64,000 nt of DNA from JAIVJZ01 sp035645695 (lineage in GTDB: Bacteria > Acidobacteriota > Blastocatellia > Pyrinomonadales > Pyrinomonadaceae): positions 1 to 64,000 of the forward strand of contig DASQMC010000081.1 in the NCBI GenBank assembly GCA_035645695.1, written 5' to 3'. How positions within the stretch are numbered: position 1 is the stretch's first letter; every line of letters begins with the position of its first letter. Shown one piece after another: positions 8,553-17,003 of this stretch. Made by a program: the position numbers and the translations under genes. The notes beneath the pieces are model-generated. The model was not told where the DNA came from. It searched no databases and saw nothing but the letters and a program-made list of their open reading frames with translations.

Positions 8553-10304
8553 ATGAGCGAGATTCGCGAACAACAACTGCTCACTCAGGATGAGCGCGAC
8601 CGGCGCGTGCTCGAACTGTGCGAGCAGGTTTCGGAGATCGAGCATCGCTTGATCCCGACCGGGCTGCACGTCTTCGGACGAGCCTCCGTCGCCGACGAGC
8701 GCGGCGATCTTTTGCGCATGGTCGCCTCGTTCGACAGACCCGAGACAGGCGCGCGCGCGCTTCCCCAACTCGTCGAAGAAGGGCTTGATCTCAAAACGAC
8801 TTCGCAAACGGGCGACGCGGCAGCGGCGTGTGAGAAAAGTTTCGAGGCTCGTGAGCGGGTCGAGGCGATCACGCGCGAGGGCATACGGCGTTTTTTACAG
8901 GACGGGAGCGAGGCCGCCTGTGCGTGGTTGGAAACGACGGCGGGCGTCCCCTTAGTTGAATCTCGGCGCGTCTTCGCTTTGTTGGAAAGTATCGCGGCGC
9001 AGTTGGAAGACAATCAGGAGTTGGACGCCTTCGCGCGTGCGCTGCGCGGCGAATACATCGAGCCGGGGCCGGGCGCGGACATCGTGCAAAACCCCGCCAT
9101 CCTGCTGACGGGCAGAAACACGCACGCCGTCAACCCTTACGGCGTGCCCTCCGATCTCGCCTATGCGCGCGCCGAACGTCTCGTCAAACTTTTGCTCGAA
9201 CGCCACCTCGGAGAGCATGGCCGCTACCCGGCGGCGATGGCGCTCGTCCTCTGGGGTCTCGACAACATCAAGACTCAGGGCGAGGGCGTGGCGCAGGCGC
9301 TCTGGTTGCTCGGCGTTCGCCCCGTGCGCGACCGTATGAACCGCGTCACGGACGTTGAACCGATCCCGCTCGAACAATTAGGCCGTCCGCGTATTGACGT
9401 GGTGATGACCGTCTCGGGCATCTTTCGCGATCTCTTCGGCGCGACGATGGGACTGCTCGACCGCGCCGTGCGCTCTGTCGCCGCGCTCGACGAGCCGCAC
9501 GAATGGAACTTCGTGCGGCGAAACATTCGCGCGAGAATGGAGGCGGAGGCGTGCCCGTTTGAAGAGGCCGCGCTTCGCGTGTTCTCGAACGCGGCGGGCA
9601 ACTACGGAACGAACGTTAACTTCATGGTCATGGATTCGCAGTGGGAGGCCGACGACTCGCTGGCCGACCTCTTCGTCACGCGCAAATGTTTCGCCTACGG
9701 GCGCGATTCGGCGGGGCGCGCGCTCGAAGGGCGAGAAGCGCGCGCGGCTTTGAACGGCGCGCTGGCGCGCGTGGAAGCCACTTATCAGAATATCGACTCG
9801 TTCGAGATCGGCATCACGGACGTGGATCACTATTTCGAGTATCTGGGCGGCGTCTCGAAGGCCGTCGAGAAGCAGGCGGAGACGCGCCCGGCCATATACC
9901 TGTCGGACTCGCTCTCGCGCGAGGCTAAGGTTCGTTCGGTCGAAGAGACGATCCGCCTTGAGACGCGCACGAAGACGCTGAACCCGAAGTGGTACGAAGG
10001 CATGCTCAAGCACGGATTTCGGGGCGTGGCCGAGATCGAGAGCCACGTCGCCAACACGTTCGGGTGGAGCGCGACGACGGGCGGAGTGGACGAGTGGGTC
10101 TATACGGAAGTGGCCGAAACTTTCCTGCTGGATAAAGAGATGCTCGAACGGCTCGGCCAGCTCAACCCGCACTCGGCGCGCTCGCTCGCGGCGCGATTGC
10201 TCGAAGCGAACGGCCGCGGCTTCTGGCGACCGGATGCGGACATGATCGAGCGCGTGCGCGAATCCATGGTCGCGCTCGAAGACAGGTTGGAAGGCGTCGC
10301 CTGA
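8553..10304 (+). CDS. bchH-C: Magnesium chelatase subunit H, C-terminal half as a separate gene
   Basis: A 583-residue product matching only the C-terminal half of BchH/ChlH-type porphyrin-binding subunits. Family blocks in order are IEHRLIPTGLHVFG (near residue 30), LLTGRNTHAVNPYGVPS, MALVLWGLDNIKTQGEGVAQ, VMTVSGIFRDLF, NYGTNVNFM, NIDSFEIGITDVDHYFEYLGG, MLKHGFRGVAEIESHVANT, FGWSATTGGVDEWVY and LLEANGRGFW. It has its own ATG at 8553 and its own stop. The N-terminal half is encoded downstream, not upstream, in a separate frame. The gene is not a sequencing frameshift of a normal bchH, because order is reversed. Codon use and composition match the neighbours. Confidence 0.93.
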   Translation: MSEIREQQLLTQDERDRRVLELCEQVSEIEHRLIPTGLHVFGRASVADERGDLLRMVASFDRPETGARALPQLVEEGLDLKTTSQTGDAAAACEKSFEARERVEAITREGIRRFLQDGSEAACAWLETTAGVPLVESRRVFALLESIAAQLEDNQELDAFARALRGEYIEPGPGADIVQNPAILLTGRNTHAVNPYGVPSDLAYARAERLVKLLLERHLGEHGRYPAAMALVLWGLDNIKTQGEGVAQALWLLGVRPVRDRMNRVTDVEPIPLEQLGRPRIDVVMTVSGIFRDLFGATMGLLDRAVRSVAALDEPHEWNFVRRNIRARMEAEACPFEEAALRVFSNAAGNYGTNVNFMVMDSQWEADDSLADLFVTRKCFAYGRDSAGRALEGREARAALNGALARVEATYQNIDSFEIGITDVDHYFEYLGGVSKAVEKQAETRPAIYLSDSLSREAKVRSVEETIRLETRTKTLNPKWYEGMLKHGFRGVAEIESHVANTFGWSATTGGVDEWVYTEVAETFLLDKEMLERLGQLNPHSARSLAARLLEANGRGFWRPDADMIERVRESMVALEDRLEGVA

Positions 10305-10346
10305 GTTACGCGCACGAACAAGAGGGAAATAAAGCGTCTCGAAAAC

Positions 10347-12629
10347 ATGAGTAACCGTTTGAAGATCACTGTCTGCTACGTCGGTTCGAGCCTGCTCGCG
10401 CCGCTCAAGCAGGCCGAGCGTGAGATCGAGCGCGAGTTTGCCACGGGGCTACGCGTTTCGGCCTACAACTTCGGCGCGCCGCTCGACGAGGCGCAGTGGC
10501 GAGAGATCGAAGAAGAGTTGAGCGAGTCGCGGATCGTCTTCGTGATCCACGTCACGGACGGCGAGAATGCCGCACGCCTGATACCGTTGCTGGAAAAGTA
10601 TAAAGCGACCGAACGCGCGGTCGTCGTTATCAACTGCATGCCCGAGTTGATGCGCCGGACGCGCATGGGACGCCTGCGATTCGCGCGCGAGGCGGCGCAG
10701 GAAGGCGCGGAAAACGGGAAGACAGCGGGCGCGGCGGGCGAGGGCGCGGCACGGCGTCTGGTCGGGCGCGTCGGTGCGTGGATGGGCGAACAGGCGCGGC
10801 GCGGGCGCGAGAAGAATAAGAAGGGCGCAAGCCACACGCAATACCTGCGTTACATCGAGCGCCTGCCCGCGCTGCTGCGCGTCGTGCCGAACGCGGGACG
10901 CCTGCGCGATGCGAAGAACTACCTCTCAATCTTCTGCTACTTCCTGCAACCCACGCCCGCCAATATCCGCGCGATGCTCCTGCTCGCGCTCAAGCACTAC
11001 GCGGCCGACGCACGCTTCGACCGCGCCGAACTCCCGCCGCCGGAATCCATGCCCGCCGTCGCCATCTATCACCCGGATGCGCCCGCCTTGTTCGAGTCGT
11101 TTGAAGCCTATCGCTCGTGGTATGAGGGGCGCGCGGGCAGAGGCGTGGGACTGAGGCTCGACCCGCGGAAGACCATCGGCCTCTTGTTGATGCGCCCGCA
11201 GATCGTCAGCGGGGCGCACGCGCATTACGACGCTCTCATCCGCGCCGTCGAAGCGGAAGGGCTGGCGACCGTGCCAGCCATCTCGACTTTTATGGACAAT
11301 CGCGAGGCGTGCGAAATGTTCTTCGTCGAAAAATGCCCGTCGCCCGTTGCCCGCCGGCCGTTGCGCGGCACCGGCCTGCATTTAACGGGAGAAGGGAAGC
11401 GCGCGGCAGGCGATACGAAAATAACGGACGACGGAGAACGGACGCCTCGCGTCAGCCAGATCGTGTCCCTGACAGGTTTCAGTTTCGTCGGCGGCCCGGC
11501 GATGAACGACAGCGAGGCGGCGGTGGAGTTTCTGCGCGAGTTGAACGTGCCGTTCCGCTCCGCAGTCAGTCTGGACGTGCAGACCATCGAGGCATGGCGC
11601 GATTCGTGGACGGGGCTGAACCCCGTGCAGGCGGGGATGCAGATAGCGATACCGGAAATCGACGGCGCGACGGAGCCGTTCGTCTACGGCGGCATGTCGC
11701 AGGCGAGCGCGTCGCCGCTGCCGCTCGAAGATCGTTGCCGCCGCATCGCGCGCCGCCTCTCGAAATGGAATCATTTGCAAATTGCTCCGCGCTCCGAGAT
11801 CAAACTCGCGCTCGTCGTGTTCTGCTTTCCGCCCAACAAAGGCAACACGGGGACGGCCGCCGACCTCGACGTGTTTCCGAGCCTGTGGGAGATGCTCCGG
11901 CGTTTGCAGGCCGAAGGCTACAACGTCGAAGCGCCGGAGCACGCCGATGAATTGCGCGAACGCTTGCTCGGCGGCAACTCCGAAAGTTTCGGCGCGACGG
12001 CCAACATCGCTTACCGGATGACGGTCGAAGAATACCGGCGGCTGTGCCCGTTCGCGCCGGAGATCGAATCCGAGTGGGGACGCGCGCCGGGCAAGATCAA
12101 CGCTTTCGGCGGGACGCTTCTCATACAGGGTTTGCAACTCGGCAACGTCTTCATCGGCGTGCAGCCGACTTTTGGCTATGAAGGCGACCCGATGAAGATG
12201 CTGATGGCGCGAAGCGGCGCGCCGCACCACGGCTTCGCGGCGTTTTACGCGTACATCGAAAAAGTATTCCGCGCCGATTCCGTGGCGCACGTAGGCACGC
12301 ACGGCGCTCTGGAATTCATGCCGGGTAAACAGGTCGGGTTGTCGGGAAGTTGCTGGCCGGATCGCCTCATCGGAGAGTTGCCGAATCTATACATCTACAG
12401 CGTCAACAACCCCTCGGAAGGTTCGATAGCGCGCCGCCGCTCCTACGCGGAGTTGATTTCGTACCTGACGCCGCCCGTCGAGGACGCTGGCGTCTACCGC
12501 GACCTCGCCGCACTCAAGGAACTGCTGCTCGCCTACAGGCAGACGACCGACGAGGGCGAGCGCGAGCAACTGTTCAAAACGATTGACGAGCATGCCGCGG
12601 CGCTTCATCTCGTCGCAGGGGACGCCTGA
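10347..12629 (+). CDS. bchH-N: Magnesium chelatase subunit H, N-terminal half as a separate gene
   Basis: A 760-residue product. Residues 1-170 match the BchH-specific N-terminal domain (DUF3479 type: ITVCYVGSSLL, INCMPELMRRTRMGRL). They are followed by the first part of the CobN/BchH catalytic region: SLTGFSFVGGPA, FCFPPNKGNTGTAADLDVFPS, GNVFIGVQPTFGYEGDPMK and HVGTHGALEFMPGKQVG. The chain ends inside the linker LKELLLAYRQTTDEGER..., just where the upstream gene's homology begins. The DUF3479 domain argues for BchH rather than CobN. A 7-bp-unit inverted repeat lies in frame at 11335-11443 and adds about 40 residues between EMFFVEK and the SLTGFSF block. ATG at 10347 was chosen; no strong ribosome binding site is visible. 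Confidence 0.93.
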   Translation: MSNRLKITVCYVGSSLLAPLKQAEREIEREFATGLRVSAYNFGAPLDEAQWREIEEELSESRIVFVIHVTDGENAARLIPLLEKYKATERAVVVINCMPELMRRTRMGRLRFAREAAQEGAENGKTAGAAGEGAARRLVGRVGAWMGEQARRGREKNKKGASHTQYLRYIERLPALLRVVPNAGRLRDAKNYLSIFCYFLQPTPANIRAMLLLALKHYAADARFDRAELPPPESMPAVAIYHPDAPALFESFEAYRSWYEGRAGRGVGLRLDPRKTIGLLLMRPQIVSGAHAHYDALIRAVEAEGLATVPAISTFMDNREACEMFFVEKCPSPVARRPLRGTGLHLTGEGKRAAGDTKITDDGERTPRVSQIVSLTGFSFVGGPAMNDSEAAVEFLRELNVPFRSAVSLDVQTIEAWRDSWTGLNPVQAGMQIAIPEIDGATEPFVYGGMSQASASPLPLEDRCRRIARRLSKWNHLQIAPRSEIKLALVVFCFPPNKGNTGTAADLDVFPSLWEMLRRLQAEGYNVEAPEHADELRERLLGGNSESFGATANIAYRMTVEEYRRLCPFAPEIESEWGRAPGKINAFGGTLLIQGLQLGNVFIGVQPTFGYEGDPMKMLMARSGAPHHGFAAFYAYIEKVFRADSVAHVGTHGALEFMPGKQVGLSGSCWPDRLIGELPNLYIYSVNNPSEGSIARRRSYAELISYLTPPVEDAGVYRDLAALKELLLAYRQTTDEGEREQLFKTIDEHAAALHLVAGDA
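11335..11443. repeat. Heptamer inverted repeat inside the bchH-N coding sequence
   Basis: The left arm is GCCCGTC, GCCCGTT, GCCCGCC, GGCCGTT (11335-11362). The right arm is AACGGAC, GACGGAG, AACGGAC (11423-11443), an imperfect inverted copy. The plan is the same as in the intergenic heptamer elements, but the unit has no TGA or TAA and the reading frame stays open. It codes for a Pro/Arg/Gly-rich stretch that does not look like BchH. Confidence 0.65.
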
Positions 12630-12646
12630 GCGAACCCGACCGCGAG

Positions 12647-12916
12647 TTAACCGGCGCGCTCGGAGGCGCGGCGAAGCTCGCGCTCGAAATCCGATGCGGT
12701 GAGCCGGTGCCTGAAAGTTTCGACGCCTTCGATGAGGACGACGGGAATGTCCCAGCCGTAGCGTCGCGCCAGCGCGGGGTCGCTATCGATGTCGATCTCC
12801 CGAAGCGTGTATTGCCCCTCGCAACCGGCGGCGAGCATCGCCCGTTTGGCTTCGTCGCAGAGGTGACAGCCGGGTCGCGTGTAAAGAATTACCTGCGCTT
12901 TTCGTGCGTCGTTCAT
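12647..12916 (-). CDS. Glutaredoxin-like thioredoxin-fold protein
   Basis: An 89-residue cytosolic protein with the glutaredoxin-like start VILYTRPGCHLCDEAK, where CxxC is CHLC, then LREIDIDSDPALARRYGWDIPVVLIEG with the cis-Pro typical of the fold. It resembles the small DUF836/glutaredoxin family of thiol-disulfide proteins. It is transcribed toward bchH-N, tail to tail, with a 17-base gap. A weak GGTGAG lies about 8 bases upstream of its ATG. Its substrate is unknown, and any link to the chelatase is only by position. Confidence 0.82.
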   Translation of the reverse strand: MNDARKAQVILYTRPGCHLCDEAKRAMLAAGCEGQYTLREIDIDSDPALARRYGWDIPVVLIEGVETFRHRLTASDFERELRRASERAG

Positions 12917-13062
12917 GTCGTCGTCTCACCCGATTTCCAGCGTGCAAGTTCGAGAGCGCGTGTCGGTTGATTAAGGCTCGGCCTCGGCTACGCTTCTCCG
13001 CGAACACACATCTTCCCGCCGATGCCCGGCCGTGAAAATAATCCATTATAGAGAGATGAGAG

Positions 13063-13305
13063 ATGAAGACAAAAGAGACGATCCTTACACACGAAGAACT
13101 TATCAAAGAGATACGCAAACAGATCGAGGAGGTCGGCACGCAAAGGAAATACGCCGCATTATTGGAGATTTCCCTGAACACTTTATCCAAAGTCCTGAGA
13201 GGCAAAGAGCCGCCGCATCATAAAATTCTCGCGCACATGGGTTTTGAAACGGTGGTCTGTTATCGAAAAAGAGTTTACGGGTCGGAGAGATTTTATCCCT
13301 TCTAA
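13063..13305 (+). CDS. Small helix-turn-helix DNA-binding protein
   Basis: An 80-residue protein with a likely HTH in the segment GTQRKYAALLEISLNTLSKVLRG (about residues 25-47). The layout is similar to XRE/Cro-type domains (QRKYAALLEIS-NTLSKVLRG). The N-terminal 20 residues are charged and helical; the C terminus (GFETVVCYRKRVYGSERFYPF) may form a beta wing. GAGAGATGAGAG just upstream acts as a ribosome binding site for ATG 13063. No toxin partner is visible, and the next gene is 320 bases away. The local sequence is slightly more AT-rich than its neighbours, which could reflect acquisition. Confidence 0.6.
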   Translation: MKTKETILTHEELIKEIRKQIEEVGTQRKYAALLEISLNTLSKVLRGKEPPHHKILAHMGFETVVCYRKRVYGSERFYPF

Positions 13306-13387
13306 AGTTCCGTCGCATGACGGACGACGTGTGCGCGATTGAGTCCGGCGCATCCGCGCCCGCCTCCGACACTCAAAAAAATACATC

Positions 13388-13416
13388 TTGCCACAAGGCC
13401 GTGAAAGGGGTATAAA
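13388..13416 (+). promoter_or_regulatory. Sigma70-like promoter of the cytochrome bc operon
   Basis: TTGCCA (13388-13393) and TATAAA (13411-13416) are separated by 17 bases, a near-consensus housekeeping promoter. It lies about 200 bases before the Rieske start and after the HTH gene. The 322-base gap 13306-13627 holds no other convincing gene. A second TATAAT at 13442-13447 has no good -35 element. Confidence 0.6.
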
Positions 13417-13498
13417 ATGCGAACACGCCGGAGCTGTTTACTATAATTTTATTGGCACGGTAGCTCTTCTAATATCGCGTAGCATTCGAATACCTGAC

Positions 13499-13549
13499 CC
13501 GGAGAGAGATTAATCCTCTTTTGCGGAGAGTCCTACCAACTCTCTCCGG
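13499..13549 (+). promoter_or_regulatory. Leader hairpin before the Rieske gene
   Basis: CCGGAGAGAG (13499-13508) is the exact inverted copy of CTCTCTCCGG (13540-13549), giving a 10-bp stem with a 31-base loop in the 5' leader of the bc operon. There is no U-run after it, so it is not a simple terminator. Its role is unknown. Confidence 0.4.
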
Positions 13550-13627
13550 TGCGGCCTACAAGGGGTTTGTCTATCTCCTGAACGTGTGAGCGTGCTCGCC
13601 TCACATTTCTTAACACGGAGGTCGCGT

Positions 13628-14722
13628 TTGGACAGCGAAAACAACCCTGACCACCCGGTTCGGAATGCGGAAGACGCATCGCCGACCGAAAACACACAGC
13701 CCGCGACTAGTGTGCCCGCAGACTCCTCCGGCGAAACCGCGGAGGAGAAGCGCGCGCGCTTGATGGCCGAAATCAAAGCGAAGGCCGCCGCCCGAATGGC
13801 CGCCAAAGGTGGCGCGACTACTGTCGGCAGCGAGACTCCGGCCGCCGGTATCGATACTTCTGCTACTACTGCCGCCGCAGCACCCCCGCCGAGCGCGATC
13901 CCAGCGACCGGCGACGCATCCTCCGACGAGACTCCCGAACAGAAACGCGCACGCATCATGGCCGAGGCCAAGGCGAAAGCCGCCGCGAAGATGGCGGCCG
14001 CAAAAGGCAGCGCAACGGCCGGGAGCGAGCCTTCGACGGCGACGCCCACCTCCACACAGCCTGTCGCCGCGAACGCTCAGGCGCCCGCGCCGCCAAACGA
14101 AGTGCCTGCGGGCACGCCGCCCGCCGCGCGCGTCGCGCCCGGCGCGGCCAAGACGACGCCGACGGCGGGCGTCGCCAAAGGTATCCCGCAACCCGTCGCA
14201 GCCCGTCAACACCCGACCGTCGCCGATACCATTCCCGACCCGCCCATCAACAAGATGCGGCGTCGCATCGTTTGGGCGAGCATCGTCGGCTTCATGGCGA
14301 CGAGTTTTTTGATGTTCCTCCGCTTCTTCCTGCCGCGCACGACCTTCGAGCCGCCGAGCATCTTCCGCGTCGGCTTCCCCGGCGATTACGGCGTCGGCGT
14401 GGATACGAAGTACCAGCAGTTATATCGCATCTGGGTGGTTAAAACTTCCGAACGCTTATTCGTGATCAATGCGGTCTGCACCCACCTCGGCTGTACACCC
14501 GACTGGAAAGCGAGCGAAAACAAGTTCAAGTGTCCCTGCCACGGCAGCGGCTACGACAGCGAGGGGATCAACTTCGAAGGCCCCGCCCCGCGCCCGATGG
14601 ATCGCGCCCACATCGAACTCGACCCCGAAGGGCAGATCGTCGTCAATACAGGCCGGCTCTACGACTGGCCGAAGGGCGGCGAAAATAAATTCGAAGACCC
14701 CGGCGCATACATACCCCTGTAA
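13628..14722 (+). CDS. qcrA: Rieske iron-sulfur protein of the quinol:cytochrome c oxidoreductase
   Basis: Membrane-anchored [2Fe-2S] subunit that takes electrons from quinol. With TTG 13628 as start (ACGGAGG 5 bases upstream), the product is 364 residues and begins MDSEN, similar to the MDSER start of the next gene. Cluster ligands are visible: CTHLGC (Cys284 and His286) and CPCHGSGY (from 302). One membrane helix precedes the head (RIVWASIVGFMATSFLMFLRFF). About 200 residues before it are Ala/Pro/Lys-rich and contain a repeated segment (EEKRARLMAEIKAKAAARMA and PEQKRARIMAEAKAKAAAKM). Such a long cytosolic extension is unusual for a Rieske protein. First gene of the bc operon. Confidence 0.93.
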   Translation: MDSENNPDHPVRNAEDASPTENTQPATSVPADSSGETAEEKRARLMAEIKAKAAARMAAKGGATTVGSETPAAGIDTSATTAAAAPPPSAIPATGDASSDETPEQKRARIMAEAKAKAAAKMAAAKGSATAGSEPSTATPTSTQPVAANAQAPAPPNEVPAGTPPAARVAPGAAKTTPTAGVAKGIPQPVAARQHPTVADTIPDPPINKMRRRIVWASIVGFMATSFLMFLRFFLPRTTFEPPSIFRVGFPGDYGVGVDTKYQQLYRIWVVKTSERLFVINAVCTHLGCTPDWKASENKFKCPCHGSGYDSEGINFEGPAPRPMDRAHIELDPEGQIVVNTGRLYDWPKGGENKFEDPGAYIPL

Positions 14723-14887
14723 AATTCACGGAGCAGGTTTCTTTTTTCATCAAGCAGGTTTCTCTAACAGGTCGCGGCTAAGAGGTCTCATAACAGTTCG
14801 AGTCGAGCGGTCTCCCGGCGATTTTGACAGTTACGGTTTATTCGTCGGCCGGAATTACGCTCGCGCCCGAAGACAGGAGAAGTGGGG

Positions 14888-15946
14888 ATGGATTCTGAAC
14901 GTCCTGACGATAAGGAAGGCCAGCCGAAGGCGGGGAACGGCGCATCGCAAACGCCCGGTAATCCTAATGACCCGGACGACATCAAGTCGCTCCTGAGAGC
15001 CGCGTCCGGCGTTCCCGCCGGAAGCCGGAAGGCTGTGGCGGGCGAGACGGCAACCACGGAGAGCGGCCACGCCGTAACGGGCGTCGGCCTGCTGGGGAGA
15101 ACCAAAGAGCAGGGACTCGCGCTCAAAGACCGCGCCATTCAGGAAGCCGAAACTTACAAAGACCCGCAGCAGACGCAACTATGGAAGTCCATCTTCCGCG
15201 TCTCGCACGACCGCAGCGACCCGCGCAACCGCAGTCTCGCTATCCTCTCGAACGTCTTCCTGCACCTGCACCCCGCCAAGATCAACCGCGATGCCGTGCG
15301 CTACGGGTTCACCTGGGGCATGGGCGGCATCACGTTCTATCTCTTCATCGTGCTGACCTTCACGGGCGTGCTTTTGATGTTCTACTACCACCCGACGAAG
15401 GTGCAGGCGTATCGCGACATTCTCTATCTCGAACACGACGTGCCTTTCGGCAAACTCCTGCGCAACATGCACCGTTGGGCGGCGCACCTGATGGTGATTA
15501 CCACCTGGCTGCACATGTTCCGCGTCGTGCTCACGGGTTCGTACAAACGGCCGCGCGAGTTCAACTGGTGCGTCGGCGTCGTGCTGCTCGTGCTGACGCT
15601 TCTGCTCTCATTTACCGGGTACCTTCTGCCCGACGACCAGCTCGGCTTCTGGGCGGTGACGGTCGGGACGAACATGGCGCGCGCCACGCCGATGTTCGGC
15701 AGTGAAGGGCCGTTCGGGCCGCAACTCGGCATGACGCCCTACAACGACGTGCGCTTCGGCTTGCTCGGCGGCTCCATCGTGGACGCGAACGCGCTCCTGC
15801 GTTCCTACATCTGGCACTGCATCGGCATCCCGCTCGTCGCCTCGATCTTCATGGCCGTCCACTTCTGGCGCATACGCAAAGACGGCGGCATCAGCGGCCC
15901 CGCGCCCGTGATGCTCGAAGCGGAAATGAAAGCGACGAAGAAATAA
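14888..15946 (+). CDS. qcrB: Cytochrome b, N-terminal (b6-like) subunit
   Basis: Di-heme membrane subunit of the bc complex. ATG 14888 was preferred because AGGAG lies 8 bases upstream; GTG 14882 is also in frame. The 352-residue product starts with about 90 polar residues, then four or more membrane helices. Two heme-ligand histidine pairs are visible: HRWAAHLMVITTWLHMF and WHCIGIPLVASIFMAVHFW, spaced as in cytochrome b6. The C-terminal half of cytochrome b is a separate downstream gene, as in b6f-type arrangements. The 165-base interval from the Rieske gene shows no feature. Confidence 0.93.
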   Translation: MDSERPDDKEGQPKAGNGASQTPGNPNDPDDIKSLLRAASGVPAGSRKAVAGETATTESGHAVTGVGLLGRTKEQGLALKDRAIQEAETYKDPQQTQLWKSIFRVSHDRSDPRNRSLAILSNVFLHLHPAKINRDAVRYGFTWGMGGITFYLFIVLTFTGVLLMFYYHPTKVQAYRDILYLEHDVPFGKLLRNMHRWAAHLMVITTWLHMFRVVLTGSYKRPREFNWCVGVVLLVLTLLLSFTGYLLPDDQLGFWAVTVGTNMARATPMFGSEGPFGPQLGMTPYNDVRFGLLGGSIVDANALLRSYIWHCIGIPLVASIFMAVHFWRIRKDGGISGPAPVMLEAEMKATKK

Positions 15947-16029
15947 CGATGAAGTAGGAACGATGAACGATGAACGTAAAACAACTGCCTTGAGCATTTT
16001 ATTCATCGTTCCGCGTTCCGCGTTCATCC
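15947..16029. repeat. Heptamer inverted-repeat element, CGATGAA family
   Basis: The left arm begins directly after the cytochrome b stop: CGATGAA, GTAGGAA, CGATGAA, CGATGAA (15947-15974). The right arm (16002-16029) read on the minus strand is GGATGAA, CGCGGAA, CGCGGAA, CGATGAA. Most units hold TGA. The arms pair imperfectly across a 25-base AT-rich loop. It separates the two cytochrome b genes. Confidence 0.85.
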
Positions 16030-16041
16030 TTTGAGGTTGCT

Positions 16042-16977
16042 ATGGACTGGCATCAACTCTGGGTAATCACATCAGCGCCGGACAACGTGCCGATTGTGGC
16101 GATGTTGTTTCTCGTCCCGTTCTTCACCTGGTACGGGTTGAAGCAGGCGCGCGAGAACGACAAGTTGATCGTCGAACTCGAAGGCGACGCCGCGAAAGCC
16201 AAGACGCACCATCGCAAGACCCTGCCGTGGCGTCCGGGTTGGGCGCGTGAATTGCACGTCTGGCCGTATCTCGTGCGCGTGGAGTTTCTCACCGCCGTGA
16301 TCGTGACGGTCGTCCTCTTCATCTGGTCGATCACGCTCGACGCGCCGCTCGAAGAACCGGCCAACCCGAATTTGACGATGAATCCCTCGAAAGCGCCGTG
16401 GTACTTCCTCGGCCTCCAGGAGATGCTCGTCTATTTCGACCCGTGGATCGCAGGCGTCGTGATGCCTTCGATCATGATGATCGGGCTGATGGTCTTCCCC
16501 TACGTCGATTCAAACCCGCTCGGCAACGGCTATTACACGATCCGACAGCGCAAGTTCGCGCTCGGCATGTTCGGCATCGGCTGGTTCACCTGGATCATTT
16601 TGATCGTGATCGGGACGTTCATACGCGGCCCTGGCTGGGTCTGGTTCTGGCCGGGTCAGACGTGGGATCACAACGCCGTCGTGTTCGACAAGAACCGCGA
16701 TTTGCACGACCTGTTCGGCATCACGAGCATGCCGGTCAAGATCGTCTTCGGCGCAATCGTCGTCGGCCTCTTCTACCTGCTCGCCGGGCTGTTCCTGCAC
16801 TGGTTGATGACTCGCAACGATTTCGAGCGGAAACTGCTGGCGCGCACGAGCGTGCTGCAATACCTGACGTTCCAATTTTTCGCTATCTCCGTGCTGATCG
16901 CGCTGCCGGTCAAAATCCTTTTGCGGCTGGCCTTCACGATCAAATACGTGTGGGTAACGCCCTGGTTTAATGTCTGA
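16042..16977 (+). CDS. qcrC: Cytochrome b, C-terminal (subunit IV-like) subunit
   Basis: A 311-residue membrane protein. The block NPSKAPWYFLGLQEMLVYFDPW is the quinol-site region typical of cytochrome b C-terminal domains, with PWY in place of the classic PEWY. At least five hydrophobic helices are seen, including VIVTVVLFIWSITL and VMPSIMMIGLMVFPYV, and a KIVFGAIVVGLFYLLAGLFL segment. GAGG before the ATG acts as ribosome binding site. Together with the Rieske, b6-like and octaheme genes it forms a menaquinol:cytochrome c oxidoreductase. Confidence 0.88.
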   Translation: MDWHQLWVITSAPDNVPIVAMLFLVPFFTWYGLKQARENDKLIVELEGDAAKAKTHHRKTLPWRPGWARELHVWPYLVRVEFLTAVIVTVVLFIWSITLDAPLEEPANPNLTMNPSKAPWYFLGLQEMLVYFDPWIAGVVMPSIMMIGLMVFPYVDSNPLGNGYYTIRQRKFALGMFGIGWFTWIILIVIGTFIRGPGWVWFWPGQTWDHNAVVFDKNRDLHDLFGITSMPVKIVFGAIVVGLFYLLAGLFLHWLMTRNDFERKLLARTSVLQYLTFQFFAISVLIALPVKILLRLAFTIKYVWVTPWFNV

Positions 16978-17003
16978 ACCCGATTCCCCGGAGGGAGACG
17001 AAG

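Noticed and set aside
8411..10346. bchH split as a sequencing frameshift
   Set aside because: A frameshift would leave the N-terminal half upstream. Here the C-terminal half comes first, and both genes have clean starts and stops.
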